64,000 bases of DNA from Microbulbifer bruguierae (GCF_029869925.1 NZ_CP118605.1:4120001-4184000), one strand, 5' to 3'; shown: positions 25,408-35,241, counted from the stretch's first letter. The notes: generated by a model from the sequence alone, not told the origin. Program-made: numbers and translations.

Positions 25408-28008
25408 ATGCTTAAGCGCAACAAACTCGCTCTCTCAATCAGTGCGGCTGTACTTGGTGGTAGCCTGGTGGCTCCGCTGGCAGTTGCTCAGGATGCTGTG
25501 GAAGAGGTTACCGTTACCGGTATTCGTGCCTCTCTGCAGGATGCTCAGTCTGTAAAACGTAATGCTGTTTCTATCGTTGATGCTATTTCTGCAGAAGACG
25601 TTGGTAAGTTCCCGGATAAAAACGTGGCCGAATCACTGTCTCGCCTGACCGGTGTTGGCGTTACCCGTGACTGGGGACAGGGTGAGAAGGTAACCATTCG
25701 CGGTGCCGGAGCGGACTACAACCGCACCACCCTTAACGGGCAAACCGTTGCCAGCGCAGACTGGTTTATTCTGGACAATCCTGCTCGTAGCTTTAACTAC
25801 ACCCTGCTGCCTTCCACTCTGATCAAAACCCTGGAAGTGCACAAAAGTCCCACTGCTTCCCAAGATGAAGGTTCTCTTGGTGGTACCGTAGTTCTGCGTA
25901 CCCACCGCCCTCTGGACCTCGATGCAAACGAAGCGTCTGTTGCGGTTGAAAACACCTACACTGAAGCTTCCGAAAGTAACGATCCTACCGTCTCCGGTCA
26001 GTACTCGTGGAAAAATGCCGACGAAACTATTGGTGTACTGGTAGCTGCGAGCTACCTGAAGCGTGACCAGCAACGTAACGGTTTTGAGGTGCTGGGCTGG
26101 AGTGAAATAGATGGAACGGTTTACCCGACATTGATGGGTACTCCTATCTTCCAGCAGTCACGCGAACGTGATACCTATTTTGTATCTGCCCAATTCCGTC
26201 CGACCGACGAAATGACGTTCACTCTTGACGCGATGGACTCTACCGTTGATGCGGACAACATGAATGCCAACTGGATGATTCGCACAAATGATGCGGCTGC
26301 TCAGATCGGTTCGGCTACCATCACCGGTGACACTGCGACCGCGATGAGCGGAAATGACGTTGCCATCGTTGACTTCATTAACCGTCAATCCAGCACTCAA
26401 ACCCAGTCCTTTACCTTGACTGGTGAGTATGAAACCGACGCATTTAGCGTGACCGGTGTCGTTGGGCAAACCAAGGCGGAAGGTGGTACCTACCGTGAAA
26501 CTTCCTGGGAATACATTGCTGCTTCCAGCTACTCCTATGATCTGATTGATCAGTCCATGAATATGGGTGTTTCCCCTGTCGAGGATGCAGATCTCTTTGC
26601 TCTCGACTGGATCTGGGGCGGCAGCAAGCCGACTACCGACGAAGAAACCTATCTGCAGTTGGACCTGGATATTCCAGTAGAGATGGGTGCTTTCACCGCG
26701 ATCAAGACTGGACTGAAATACCGTGAAGCTGAGCGAACGCAAGGGCGCACCGCATACTCCTGGCACGCCCCCACTCGCGATGTGGACTATGGTGTAGGCT
26801 GGAATAACTACCTCGGTTACATCATGGATCAGTGTCCGACACTGGCTTCATGTGGCCTGAACGGCGCTACCGTAGGTCTTGATTCCCCCATTTCTGCAAG
26901 CTTCAATCAGGTAATTGAGCACAATCGCGACTTTATGGAAGGCGTCGCCTTTAACGGACTGAATGGCTTCGAAAACGATTATTCTGAGAGCCTTCTGTTG
27001 CCAGAAATCTGGGGAGTGTCTGAAGATATCACCGCATTCTATGTGCAGGGTGATTTCGAGTCCGGCAGTCTGCGCGGTAACGTCGGCATGCGCTACGTGA
27101 CTACTGACCAGGCGTCGTCTGGCTATTCATACGACGGTTCAGAGTCCGGATTGATCACCATCAATGGCAGCGCATTTGATACTCCGAGTGCGATGTGGGT
27201 TACCAGTAAGAATGACTACAGTGAGTTCCTTCCGAGCCTGAACCTGGCATTTGACCTGAATGACGAGATGGTAATGCGTGCATCTGCTGCGCGCGTGATG
27301 GCTCGCCAGAACTGGGACCGCCTCTCTGGTTACAGCACTTTCGGTTCACTGAATATTGCTGACCCGAAAGGTACCGCAGGCAACCCGAATCTGAAGCCGA
27401 CGATCGCCAATCAGTTGGACTTCGGATATGAATGGTATTACGGTGAGGCATCTGCTTTCGCGGCCACCGTGTTCTTCAAGGATATCGATAGCTACATCGC
27501 TCAGGATACCTATACTGAAGCCCGTTATTATGAAAATGATGACACCTGGGTGGATGTAGATTTCGCAGTGCCGGTAAATGGTGAAGGTGGTAATGTCACT
27601 GGTATCGAGCTTGCGATTGATCACGCGTTTGACAATGGTTTTGGTGTGTCCGCTAACTACACCTACACCGACGTGTCTAACGTGGAAGGCGCAGTTGGCA
27701 TTTCTGAAAACATGGCAAACCTGCAGGGTTACTATGAAAACGGATTGGTGTCCGCTCGCATGATGTACAACTACCGCGATGACTACTTTGAAGGCCTGAA
27801 CAACTTCAACTCTCCTGTATACACCAAAGCGTTTGGTCAGCTGGATGCCAGCATTGCGTTCAATGTAACCGACAATGCGCAAATCACGCTGGAAGCAGTG
27901 AACCTGAACGACGAAGCCGTCGAGCAATACTCTGGTGAAGAGTACCGTTTGACTTCTTTGTATGAAAACGGTCGCCGCTTTGTTGTTGGAGCTCGCTACA
28001 AGTTCTAA
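25408..28008 (+). CDS. TonB-dependent outer-membrane receptor, probable N-acetylglucosamine/chitooligosaccharide uptake
   Basis: This 866-residue protein has a signal peptide cut after AVAQ (about residue 27). The TonB box region (EEVTVTGIR) is followed by a plug domain (about 45-170) with KFPDKNVAESLSRLTG and VTIRGAGADYN, then a long beta-barrel. It ends in an aromatic residue (GARYKF), as expected for BAM assembly. The form matches the TonB-Xanth-Caul sugar receptor group. Highly biased codons (CGT, GGT, AAC) suggest an abundant protein. The operators upstream tie it to N-acetylglucosamine use; the exact ligand is inferred. A terminator follows. Confidence 0.9.
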   Translation: MLKRNKLALSISAAVLGGSLVAPLAVAQDAVEEVTVTGIRASLQDAQSVKRNAVSIVDAISAEDVGKFPDKNVAESLSRLTGVGVTRDWGQGEKVTIRGAGADYNRTTLNGQTVASADWFILDNPARSFNYTLLPSTLIKTLEVHKSPTASQDEGSLGGTVVLRTHRPLDLDANEASVAVENTYTEASESNDPTVSGQYSWKNADETIGVLVAASYLKRDQQRNGFEVLGWSEIDGTVYPTLMGTPIFQQSRERDTYFVSAQFRPTDEMTFTLDAMDSTVDADNMNANWMIRTNDAAAQIGSATITGDTATAMSGNDVAIVDFINRQSSTQTQSFTLTGEYETDAFSVTGVVGQTKAEGGTYRETSWEYIAASSYSYDLIDQSMNMGVSPVEDADLFALDWIWGGSKPTTDEETYLQLDLDIPVEMGAFTAIKTGLKYREAERTQGRTAYSWHAPTRDVDYGVGWNNYLGYIMDQCPTLASCGLNGATVGLDSPISASFNQVIEHNRDFMEGVAFNGLNGFENDYSESLLLPEIWGVSEDITAFYVQGDFESGSLRGNVGMRYVTTDQASSGYSYDGSESGLITINGSAFDTPSAMWVTSKNDYSEFLPSLNLAFDLNDEMVMRASAARVMARQNWDRLSGYSTFGSLNIADPKGTAGNPNLKPTIANQLDFGYEWYYGEASAFAATVFFKDIDSYIAQDTYTEARYYENDDTWVDVDFAVPVNGEGGNVTGIELAIDHAFDNGFGVSANYTYTDVSNVEGAVGISENMANLQGYYENGLVSARMMYNYRDDYFEGLNNFNSPVYTKAFGQLDASIAFNVTDNAQITLEAVNLNDEAVEQYSGEEYRLTSLYENGRRFVVGARYKF

Positions 28009-28044
28009 GTGGCTCGACTAATCAGATTGAACTGATTGGTTAGT

Positions 28045-28080
28045 AAAACCTCGCAATGCCTGGCGTTGCGAGGTTTTTTT
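28045..28080 (+). terminator. Terminator after the TonB receptor
   Basis: The stem CCTCGCAA/TTGCGAGG is flanked by an A run and by seven T. It is a strong intrinsic terminator that separates the receptor from the downstream cupin gene, so the cupin gene likely has its own promoter or depends on read-through. Confidence 0.9.
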
Positions 28081-28135
28081 ATGTTTACTTGAACGTTTTA
28101 TCATGTGCTAACAGCGACAGAATGTTGGTGGGGTT

Positions 28136-29149
28136 ATGCAATCTATAGAAATCGTAGATCGATTTCAGCGGGATTTTTTTGAGTCGGAAGTGGTGCCTGC
28201 GTACCGCCCTGTAATTTTCAAAGATGCTGTCTCTCACTGGCCTTTGGTGCAGCAGGCTCGCAAGTCCTCAGTGGACCTGATGGCGTTTTTGGAGGCGCGG
28301 GCGACACCCGGGAAAATCTGGACTATAGAAGCTCCACGAGATTCCGGCGGGCGATTTTTTTATTCCGCAGATGGATGTGGCTTTAATTTTGAGCGCAAGA
28401 TCACCACGTTCCAGCACTTCTCGCAGCGGCTGAAAAACTGGGTTGACGATCAGCATGCACCTGCGCTTTCGATGCAGAGTGCTTTTGTGGATGAACATTT
28501 CTACGATGTTCGGGAAAGTCACAGTATTCCTGTTTTTTCATCTGATATTCGGCCGCGAATCTGGATTGGTAACCGCAGTGTCGTGGCAACCCATTATGAC
28601 CACTCTGAAAATATCGCGTGCGTGGCGGCGGGAAGGCGACGTTTTACCCTGTTTCCACCACACCAGATAAGCAATTTGTATCTGGGACCTCTGGATAAGA
28701 CCATCGGCGGTTCGCCGGTGAGTATGGTTTCCCTGTTGTCCCCGGACTTTGATCGCTACCCCCGCTTTGAGGAGGCGCTAAAGCATGCCTTGGTCGCGGA
28801 GCTTGAGCCGGGGGATGTTATTTATATCCCCACGCTTTGGTTTCACCACGTTGAGGCATTGGAGGGGATCAATATACTGGTTAACTTCTGGCGAAGCAGT
28901 GGTGGTGCTGCGTCGGGACCGCGCCCGGCAGATGCGTTACTTCTCGCGCTGCTGACGATCCAGGATCAACCTCCGTCCATCAAGGCGGCCTGGAAGAGCT
29001 TTTTTGATTATTACGTCTTCGATACATTTGGCGACCCGAGTGCCCATCTACCCGAAGAGCTCAAGGGGATGTTGGGTGGTATGGATCCGGATATGGCAAT
29101 GAAGCTTAGGCGCTGGTTGGTTCGACAGTTGTCGGAAGCTGGTGAGTAA
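28136..29149 (+). CDS. Cupin-8 (JmjC-like) family protein
   Basis: This 337-residue soluble protein is related to Fe(II)/2-oxoglutarate oxygenases of the cupin-8 group. The iron motif H-x-D is H153-Y-D155 (ATHYDHSEN), and the distal histidine is H237 or H238 (WFHHVE). GDVIYIPTLWFHHVE is typical of JmjC-like asparaginyl or protein hydroxylases. Members often lie next to TonB receptors and SapC genes in Caulobacter, Xanthomonas and marine gammaproteobacteria, with unknown substrate. It lies 127 bases after the receptor, across a terminator. Hydroxylation of a protein or of the imported compound is only a guess. Confidence 0.82.
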   Translation: MQSIEIVDRFQRDFFESEVVPAYRPVIFKDAVSHWPLVQQARKSSVDLMAFLEARATPGKIWTIEAPRDSGGRFFYSADGCGFNFERKITTFQHFSQRLKNWVDDQHAPALSMQSAFVDEHFYDVRESHSIPVFSSDIRPRIWIGNRSVVATHYDHSENIACVAAGRRRFTLFPPHQISNLYLGPLDKTIGGSPVSMVSLLSPDFDRYPRFEEALKHALVAELEPGDVIYIPTLWFHHVEALEGINILVNFWRSSGGAASGPRPADALLLALLTIQDQPPSIKAAWKSFFDYYVFDTFGDPSAHLPEELKGMLGGMDPDMAMKLRRWLVRQLSEAGE

Positions 29150-29330
29150 CGCGCGGGATGTGTGAAGCGGTAGAATAAAGCTCCGGTGGCTTCAGCGGGT
29201 TAGCGCTGCTGTAGCCCATGAATTTGTGGAATCTTATTGCCCAGTGGTGTAACGTTCTGCTTCCCTTTTCAAGTATGAAAAATATACTAAGCGGGTTTTT
29301 TAGAATAACTTCAAATCAATAAGGTGTTGT

Positions 29331-30047
29331 ATGGCCACTGTAGAAGCCCCGAAAATCGTCCCTCTGCGCAGTGACGTTCACGGCAAGTTGAAGGTTCGTG
29401 AATTGGGGACCTTTGAGCACGTAAAAAATGCACACATGGTGCCGGTGACTGCTCACGAATTCGCCCGTCTGGGTGCTGAATACCCAATTGTTTTCGTCAA
29501 GAACTCAGAAACCGATCAGTTTCAGTCTGTTGCTCTGTTGAGCTTGAAAGTAGGCGAAAACCTGTTCGTCGATGGCGAAAAATGGAACGGCGTTTTTGTT
29601 CCTGGCGCCGTTCGCAACCATCCTTTCGTTCTGGCCCCCGCGGGCGAGAACAAGGACCGCCTGATGGTTGGCCTGATCGAGAATAGCCCGGTAGTCGGCG
29701 AAGAAGAGGGTAACCCTCTGTTTACCGAAGCCGGTGAAGAATCTGAATACCTGAAGGCCAAGAAAGAATCTCTGGTCGGCTACCTGGAAAGTGACCAGAT
29801 GACCAAGGCGTTTATCACCATCCTGGCCGAGAAAGATCTGCTGACCACGCAAAATGTTGCCGTCAATGCCGGTGGTGAGAAGATCAATCTGACCGGTATC
29901 TATATGGTGGATGAGAAGAAGCTGGGCGAGCTGAGCGAAGAAGATTTTGCGGATTTCCGCAAGCGTGGCTTCCTGCCGCCGCTGTACGCGCAGCTGGGTT
30001 CCATGCACCAGTTCTCCCGTCTGGCGAAAATGGCCGCTGGCGTCTGA
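29331..30047 (+). CDS. SapC family protein
   Basis: This 238-residue protein has no signal peptide and matches the SapC family found beside S-layer export genes in Campylobacter and beside TonB receptors in many proteobacteria. Family-like stretches include VPLRSDVHGKLKV at the start, EYPIVFVKN in the first third, and the closing LPPLYAQLGSMHQFSRL. Codon use is strongly biased, like the TonB receptor and gap, which suggests good expression. Its function is not known. It forms a receptor/cupin/SapC group; the tryptophan halogenase that sometimes joins such groups is absent. Confidence 0.85.
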   Translation: MATVEAPKIVPLRSDVHGKLKVRELGTFEHVKNAHMVPVTAHEFARLGAEYPIVFVKNSETDQFQSVALLSLKVGENLFVDGEKWNGVFVPGAVRNHPFVLAPAGENKDRLMVGLIENSPVVGEEEGNPLFTEAGEESEYLKAKKESLVGYLESDQMTKAFITILAEKDLLTTQNVAVNAGGEKINLTGIYMVDEKKLGELSEEDFADFRKRGFLPPLYAQLGSMHQFSRLAKMAAGV

Positions 30048-30080
30048 TTCTTGCCTGACCGGCAATTTCAAGCCGGTGCT

Positions 30081-30106
30081 CTCGGGGCCTTGTTTTAGGG
30101 GCCCCG
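30081..30106 (+). terminator. GC-rich hairpin after sapC
   Basis: CGGGGCC and GGCCCCG form a 7-bp stem around TTGTTTTAGG, 34 bases after the SapC stop. No good T run follows, so termination is uncertain. Confidence 0.5.
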
Positions 30107-30137
30107 TTAGTCCCCCCTCTTAACTATCCCTCTCATT

Positions 30138-31172
30138 ATGTTCCTTAAGCGTTACTCGGCCTGGTTTGTTTTTCTGGGGTTGTTTTATACCCTGTGGGCG
30201 TTGTGGGTAATTGCGCAGGATCTCTGGCCTGTAGTCGTTCAGCATTGGCCCATGGCGCTTTCCATGGCCATCGGGAGTTATGCGGCAGGGTCTACGCCTA
30301 TGGGCGGCGGCACTGTGGGTTTCCCTGTATTGGTGTTGCTTTTCGATATGCCTGCCAGTCTCGGACGGGACTTCAGTTTTGCGGTGCAGTCCATTGGTAT
30401 GGTCAGTGCCAGCCTCTTTATTCTTTGTCGACGCCAAACGCTGGCATGGTCGATGCTGCGCGGGGCGTTGCTCGGCAGCCTGTTAGCGACACCTCTGGGC
30501 ATCTTGTTTTTCGCGCCTCTGGTGCCGGAGCTTTGGGTCAAGCTGGCCTTCGCGGTGATCTGGGGTAGTTTCGGCATATTGCATCTTTACCGTCTGCAGG
30601 AAATTACCGGCCACGATCATGCCGGTGACCCCCGCTGCCCCAGGGATTTCCGAATCGGATTACTGCTTGGCGCGGTGTCCGGCTTTCTCGCAGTTTCGGT
30701 CACCGGTGTCGGCATCGATATGGTGATTTATGCGGCCCTGGTCCTCCTCAGTAGGGTGGATCTTAAGGTGGCGATTCCCACTTCTGTGGTCATTATGGCG
30801 TTCTCGTCTGTGGTGGGTGTAGCTGTAAAAAGTCTCGCAGGTGACTGGCAGCCCGGGGTGCTGGCGAACTGGCTTGCTGCTGCGCCGGTAGTGGCTTTGG
30901 GGGCACCACTGGGGGTATTTGTGGTGTCGTTGATCGGGCGAAAGCCGACACTTGTAGTGGTGGCGCTACTTTGCGTGGTGCAGTTTGTGTGGACCTGTGT
31001 ATCCGAGCGGGAAACCCTGGGGGTTTACGGCAGTGCCTTGGCAATGCTGGCGGTAGTTCTCTGTTTGGGCGGGTTCGAGGCACTGAGGCTACTGGGGTTG
31101 CGCAGGGCGCGTGGTAACGCGGAAATGGCTTCGGGGCGCTATGCCGCAAATCAGCTCGCTTCGGGTTCTTAG
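30138..31172 (+). CDS. TauE/SafE-type membrane permease
   Basis: This 344-residue inner-membrane protein has eight or so hydrophobic segments and resembles the TauE/SafE (DUF81) sulfite/sulfonate exporter family. The first repeat carries GSYAAGSTPMGGGTVGFPVL and the second begins SGFLAVSVTGVGIDMV, an internal duplication typical of the family. The substrate could be sulfite, sulfoacetate or another anion. It follows the SapC gene after 90 bases and is closed by a strong terminator. A link to the receptor group is not shown. Confidence 0.85.
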   Translation: MFLKRYSAWFVFLGLFYTLWALWVIAQDLWPVVVQHWPMALSMAIGSYAAGSTPMGGGTVGFPVLVLLFDMPASLGRDFSFAVQSIGMVSASLFILCRRQTLAWSMLRGALLGSLLATPLGILFFAPLVPELWVKLAFAVIWGSFGILHLYRLQEITGHDHAGDPRCPRDFRIGLLLGAVSGFLAVSVTGVGIDMVIYAALVLLSRVDLKVAIPTSVVIMAFSSVVGVAVKSLAGDWQPGVLANWLAAAPVVALGAPLGVFVVSLIGRKPTLVVVALLCVVQFVWTCVSERETLGVYGSALAMLAVVLCLGGFEALRLLGLRRARGNAEMASGRYAANQLASGS

Positions 31173-31206
31173 TTCTCGATAATTCGAAAGCGTCAGGTGT
31201 GAAAGT

Positions 31207-31239
31207 AAAAAGGGCGATCCCGCAAGGAATCGCCCTTTT
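31207..31239 (+). terminator. Terminator after the TauE/SafE gene
   Basis: AAAAGGGCGAT and ATCGCCCTTTT form a long stem around CCCGCAAGGA with a T tract, a typical intrinsic terminator. On the minus strand it could also end the tRNA transcript. Confidence 0.88.
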
Positions 31240-31318
31240 AAATATGGCTGGGGTGGAAGGATTAGCTTCGCCTGCGGCTCGCTGGTCTCTGCTGGCTACG
31301 CCAGCTTCGGCTCGAACC
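31240..31318 (-). pseudogene. Partial tRNA-Gln copy with an insertion in the T-loop
   Basis: Bases 31240-31263 exactly repeat 31361-31384, which covers the 3' end of tRNA-Gln with CCA and part of the T-arm. On the minus strand, GGTTCGA (31312-31318), the T-loop start, is split from ATCCTTCC by about 48 bases (31264-31311) that contain the hairpin GCTGGC/GCCAGC (31291-31305). The anticodon and D-arms are missing, so it cannot be a working tRNA. It may be the scar of a tRNA duplication or an element insertion. Confidence 0.6.
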
Positions 31319-31365
31319 CGTCAGTGTGCATTGCCTTCGTCAAACTCACTGCCAATCTGAAAATA

Positions 31366-31440
31366 TGGCTGGGGTGGAAGGATTCGAACCTTCGCATGAC
31401 GGGATCAAAACCCGCTGCCTTACCGCTTGGCTACACCCCA
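31366..31440 (-). tRNA. tRNA-Gln (TTG)
   Basis: The 75-nt minus-strand gene has acceptor stem TGGGGTG/CACCCCA, discriminator G and encoded CCA. The anticodon loop TTTTGAT gives anticodon TTG (reads CAA), and the T-loop is GGTTCGAATCC. It is identical to the copy at 36520-36594. Confidence 0.97.
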
Positions 31441-31477
31441 GTAAAAGTGCTACGAGAGCTTTCTCGTAGAGGGAAAG

Positions 31478-31554
<77 letters not shown>

Positions 31555-31671
31555 ACAAACAAACTCGGCTAACCGAGGGCGCGAATAATAGGGGTATGGG
31601 ATGGGCGTGTCAACACCCTTTTTACTAAATTAATCAGTAGCTTAGCGCGCTATCTGAAATTGGAGTGGGGC

Positions 31672-32586
31672 TCAGCGCCCGCGGCCGATCGCCGCCAGCA
31701 AAGAACCCAGGGCGACGGTTATCGCGCCAAGCCAGCTGATCCAGTTCAGCGGCTCCACTTCGATATATTCTGGCCAGAGGGCGCCTATGAGTGCGCTCAG
31801 CGCCAGGGTCATCAGGGGAACAAGCGCCAGGGTGGCGCTTACTCTGGAGGCTTCCCAGGCGGCCATGGCCTTGGCAAAGGCGCTATAGGCGATCAGCGTG
31901 TTGGCGGTCAGAAATACCAGTAGTGCCCAGCCCAGAGCATCCAGCTCCAGGGCCGCAGCAGGTCGCGCGACCGGGAGAAAACACAGGGTTCCCCCCAGGT
32001 AGATCATTACCAGAAGGTTTTGCGGGCGCGACACGGCCACAATCTTTTTCTGGAAGACGCCATATATTGCCCAGGTCACTGCGGCGACCACCGCCAGCCC
32101 GACACCGTACAGGTAGGCTTTGTCGGCCCCTTTCAGCAATTCCTGCAGGCGCAGGTTGAAAAACAGCGGCAGGCCGATACACACCAGCGCGACCCCCATC
32201 CACTGGCGGGCAGAAAAACTTTCTCCCAGCCAGAGCACGCTGAAGATCAGCAGGAGGAGTGGCGCCAGCTGGATCAGTACCTGTAGTGCCCCCGCAGTAA
32301 TGTGATTGAGCGCGGTGGCGTAGGCAATATAGTTTCCCAGCAGGCCAACAACGGCGATCACGGTAAAGGGCAGCAGTTTGCCGCTCAGTAGCTTGCCAAG
32401 CTCGAGCTGTCGCCGCCAGCCGTAATAAGTGCCGGCGCACAGGGCGGCGCCGAAAAATCGATACCAGGTGACGGTGGTGGAGTCCAGGTCAGCAATCAGG
32501 CCCTTCATGGCGATAGGCAGCAGGGCCCACAAAAACGCCGTGGTCAGGGCCAGGGGCAGGCCGACTCTCCAGTTGGATTGATACAT
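31672..32586 (-). CDS. EamA/DMT-family permease
   Basis: This 304-residue protein has ten hydrophobic segments arranged as two EamA repeats (first about 9-140, second about 160-300), with LLGNYIAYATALNHITAGALQVL-type helices cut by short loops. Members export amino acids or other small metabolites; the substrate is not readable. It is a single gene between the tRNAs and ychF, both on the same strand. The start is the ATG at 32586. Confidence 0.85.
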   Translation of the reverse strand: MYQSNWRVGLPLALTTAFLWALLPIAMKGLIADLDSTTVTWYRFFGAALCAGTYYGWRRQLELGKLLSGKLLPFTVIAVVGLLGNYIAYATALNHITAGALQVLIQLAPLLLLIFSVLWLGESFSARQWMGVALVCIGLPLFFNLRLQELLKGADKAYLYGVGLAVVAAVTWAIYGVFQKKIVAVSRPQNLLVMIYLGGTLCFLPVARPAAALELDALGWALLVFLTANTLIAYSAFAKAMAAWEASRVSATLALVPLMTLALSALIGALWPEYIEVEPLNWISWLGAITVALGSLLAAIGRGR

Positions 32587-32708
32587 GGTCTTTCACGCAT
32601 TGTTGCGGTTGCGATCGCCACGGCAGGTGGCTTCGGGGAGTGTTCCTCCGGTGCTCGTGGTGGAGAACCGGAGGAGGGGGCAGGGATTGCTACCGTAGAA
32701 GGGAGGGG

Positions 32709-33800
32709 TTAGACGTTGAAGCGGAAATGCACCACGTCGCCATCAGCGACCACGTATTCCTTCCCTTCCAGGCGCCATTTGCCCGCTTCCTTGGCGCCAG
32801 CCTCGCCCTTGTGAGCGACAAAATCGTTGTAGCCGACCACTTCTGCACGGATAAAGCCTTTTTCGAAATCCGTGTGGATCTTGCCCGCTGCCTGCGGCGC
32901 AGTAGCGCCGAGGGGGATGGTCCAAGCGCGAACTTCTTTGACGCCGGCGGTGAAGTAGGTGTGCAGGCCCAGCAACTGGTAACCGGCGCGGATTACCCGG
33001 TTCAGGCCCGGCTCTTCCATGCCCAGTCCTTCCAGGAATTCCTGCTTTTCATCGTCGTCGAGTTCGGCGATTTCCGCTTCCAGCTTGTTGCAGATGGGGA
33101 CCAGTACGGCATTTTCTTCCGCCGCAATGGCGGCTACGGCGTCCAGGTGCGGGTTGTTCTCGAAGCCATCTTCGTCCACGTTGGCGATGTACATGGTGGG
33201 CTTGATGGTGAGCAGGCTCAGCTCTTTCAGGCTGGCCAGTTCTTCATCATTCAGGCCGAAGGATCGCAGCGGCTTGGCTTCGTCCAGGTGCGGCTGGATC
33301 TTTTCCAGCAGGGCCTTCATTTTGATCGCGTGCTTGTCCTGGCCCTTGGCGGCGCGGCTGTAGCGCTGCAGTGCTTTTTCTACGGTGTCCAGGTCCGCCA
33401 GTGCCAGTTCGGTATTGATTACTTCAATGTCCGCTACCGGGTGTACCTTGTTGGCGACGTGGATGACATTGTCATCTTCAAAGCAGCGCACAACATGAGC
33501 GATGGCGTCGGTCTCGCGAATGTTGGCGAGAAATTTGTTACCCAGGCCTTCACCTTTGGAGGCACCGGCGACCAGGCCGGCGATATCGGTAAATTCCATG
33601 GTGGTTGGGATGACTTTCTGCGGCTTGACGATTTCTGCCAGCTTGTCGAGGCGGAGGTCCGGTACCGGTACCACGCCGGCGTTGGGCTCAATGGTGCAGA
33701 AGGGGAAGTTTTCCGCGTCGATGCCCGCTTTGGTCAGGGCATTGAAGAGGGTGGATTTGCCCACGTTGGGCAGGCCGACGATGCCGCAAGTAAAACCCAT
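32709..33800 (-). CDS. ychF: Ribosome-binding ATPase YchF (OLA1 family)
   Basis: This 363-residue P-loop protein equals E. coli YchF in length. It has GLPNVGKST (9-17), DIAGLV (G3), and NVDE in place of NKxD, which explains the ATP preference of this family. The coiled-coil insert and the C-terminal TGS domain follow (ending [11 protein letters not shown]). The ATG at 33800 is used ([12 protein letters not shown]), not the upstream in-frame ATG at 33842. It is directly downstream of pth, a very common gene pair, and probably in the same transcript. Confidence 0.95.
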   Translation of the reverse strand: MGFTCGIVGLPNVGKSTLFNALTKAGIDAENFPFCTIEPNAGVVPVPDLRLDKLAEIVKPQKVIPTTMEFTDIAGLVAGASKGEGLGNKFLANIRETDAIAHVVRCFEDDNVIHVANKVHPVADIEVINTELALADLDTVEKALQRYSRAAKGQDKHAIKMKALLEKIQPHLDEAKPLRSFGLNDEELASLKELSLLTIKPTMYIANVDEDGFENNPHLDAVAAIAAEENAVLVPICNKLEAEIAELDDDEKQEFLEGLGMEEPGLNRVIRAGYQLLGLHTYFTAGVKEVRAWTIPLGATAPQAAGKIHTDFEKGFIRAEVVGYNDFVAHKGEAGAKEAGKWRLEGKEYVVADGDVVHFRFNV

Positions 33801-33847
33801 GGTCTGAATCCTGTTGCTGGTGTTGCAGAATCTGTGCTGCATTCACC

Positions 33848-34459
33848 TTATTTTGCGTTTGCTTTGGAGTTGGTGTGAAGCGTTTTCATGGCTGAGTTCC
33901 AGTCGCCGCTAGCGGCGCCGGGCAGCACGTCGATGGCGCGATCGATCGATTCGGCCAGCTGGTCCTGCTCCACACGCGGGGCGCGCTGCAGGACATAATT
34001 CACCACGTCGCGGGCGTTGCCCGGGTGGCCGACGCCGAGGCGCAGGCGCATGAAATCGCGATTGTTGCCGAGCGCGGCAATAATGTCGCGCAGGCCATTG
34101 TGCCCCCCGTGGCCGCCGCCTTTTTTCAGGCGCGCAGTTCCGCAGGGCAGGTCCAGCTCATCGTGAGCGACCAGAATGGCTTCGGCGGGAATCTTGAAGA
34201 AGTTCGCCAGCGGGCCCACTGCCTGGCCGCTGCGATTCATATAGGTAGTGGGGATCAGCAGGCGGATATCCTGCCCGCCGATCCGCACACGGCCAGAAAG
34301 ACCGTGGTATTTGCTGTCTGGCACAAGCTGGGTGCCGTGTATACGGGCCAGCTCGGAGACAAAGTCGGCCCCGGCATTGTGTCGCGTCCGGTCGTATTCG
34401 GGGCCTGGGTTACCCAGGCCCACAATCAACTGGATGGGCGTTTCCGGAGCCTTGCTCAA
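33848..34459 (-). CDS. pth: Peptidyl-tRNA hydrolase
   Basis: It frees tRNA from peptidyl-tRNAs that drop off ribosomes. The 203-residue protein has [17 protein letters not shown] with catalytic H27, TYMNRSG, and HDELDLP. The basic stretch [12 protein letters not shown] then follows. It lies between rplY and ychF on the minus strand (42 bases after rplY), the usual order prs-rplY-pth-ychF. Confidence 0.95.
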   Translation of the reverse strand: MSKAPETPIQLIVGLGNPGPEYDRTRHNAGADFVSELARIHGTQLVPDSKYHGLSGRVRIGGQDIRLLIPTTYMNRSGQAVGPLANFFKIPAEAILVAHDELDLPCGTARLKKGGGHGGHNGLRDIIAALGNNRDFMRLRLGVGHPGNARDVVNYVLQRAPRVEQDQLAESIDRAIDVLPGAASGDWNSAMKTLHTNSKANAK

Positions 34460-34501
34460 GGTGACTTACCTTCTATAAAGGGTACCTGAACGGGTACCGG
34501 C

Positions 34502-35128
34502 TTACTCTTCGCCGGACTCTTCGCCTTCAGCGGTTTCAGCTTCGATAGCACCGCGCGGCTTGTGTACAGACGCAACAAGCAGGTCGTGGTCTTCGCCGTG
34601 GGACAGAGCTACAGATTCAACACCCGCCGGCAGTTTGATGTCGGAAATGTGGATGTTGCCGTCCAGTTCCAGATCTGCCAGATCAACTTCGATGAACTCA
34701 GGCAGTTTGGAAGCCGGTGCGTTGATGTCCAGCTCGGTCAGGGTGTGAGAAACGATGCCGCCAGCTTTAACGCCTTTGCACTTGTCTTCGTTCAGGAAGT
34801 GCAGCGGTACTTTCACGTGTACTTTGGTGTCGGCAGAAACGCGCTGGAAGTCAGCGTGCAGCAGGATGGCCTTGGCCGGATGACGCTGCAGATCGCGCAG
34901 GATCACAGATTCTTCTTTGCCGTCTACGCTCAGGGTCAGAACGGAGGAGTAAACTGCTTCGTTCTCCAGGGCCTTGAACATATCTTTCTGCAGCAGGGAG
35001 ATCGCTTGCGGCTCAGCTTCGCCACCGTAGATGATGGCCGGAACTTTTGCTTCCAGGCGACGCAGGCGGCGGCTCGCACCTTTCCCTTCGTCGCTGCGGA
35101 CGCTGGCATTCAGTTTGAATTCAGACAT
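34502..35128 (-). CDS. rplY: 50S ribosomal protein L25, long CTC form
   Basis: It binds 5S rRNA in the large subunit. The 208-residue protein has the N-terminal L25 domain (about 5-92) and a second beta-rich CTC/TL5 domain. The last dozen residues are a strongly acidic tail (EAETAEGEESGEE). The long form is common in this group, unlike the short L25 of E. coli. AGGTTTACC precedes the start on the minus strand. The order prs-rplY-pth is classic. Confidence 0.95.
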   Translation of the reverse strand: MSEFKLNASVRSDEGKGASRRLRRLEAKVPAIIYGGEAEPQAISLLQKDMFKALENEAVYSSVLTLSVDGKEESVILRDLQRHPAKAILLHADFQRVSADTKVHVKVPLHFLNEDKCKGVKAGGIVSHTLTELDINAPASKLPEFIEVDLADLELDGNIHISDIKLPAGVESVALSHGEDHDLLVASVHKPRGAIEAETAEGEESGEE

Positions 35129-35241
35129 GGGGTAAACCTCGGGTTGTCTGTCCAGAAGGACCTGCGACCGGAACCCTCTGGGATTGCTAAAAATAGGGCG
35201 ATTTTTGGGATTCTATCGAATACATACGCCCAATAGTAAAC

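Noticed and set aside
31240..31440. Prophage attachment site with integrated element
   Set aside because: The 24-base tRNA repeat is suggestive, but only about 100 bases lie between the copies and no integrase is near, so at most it is a scar.
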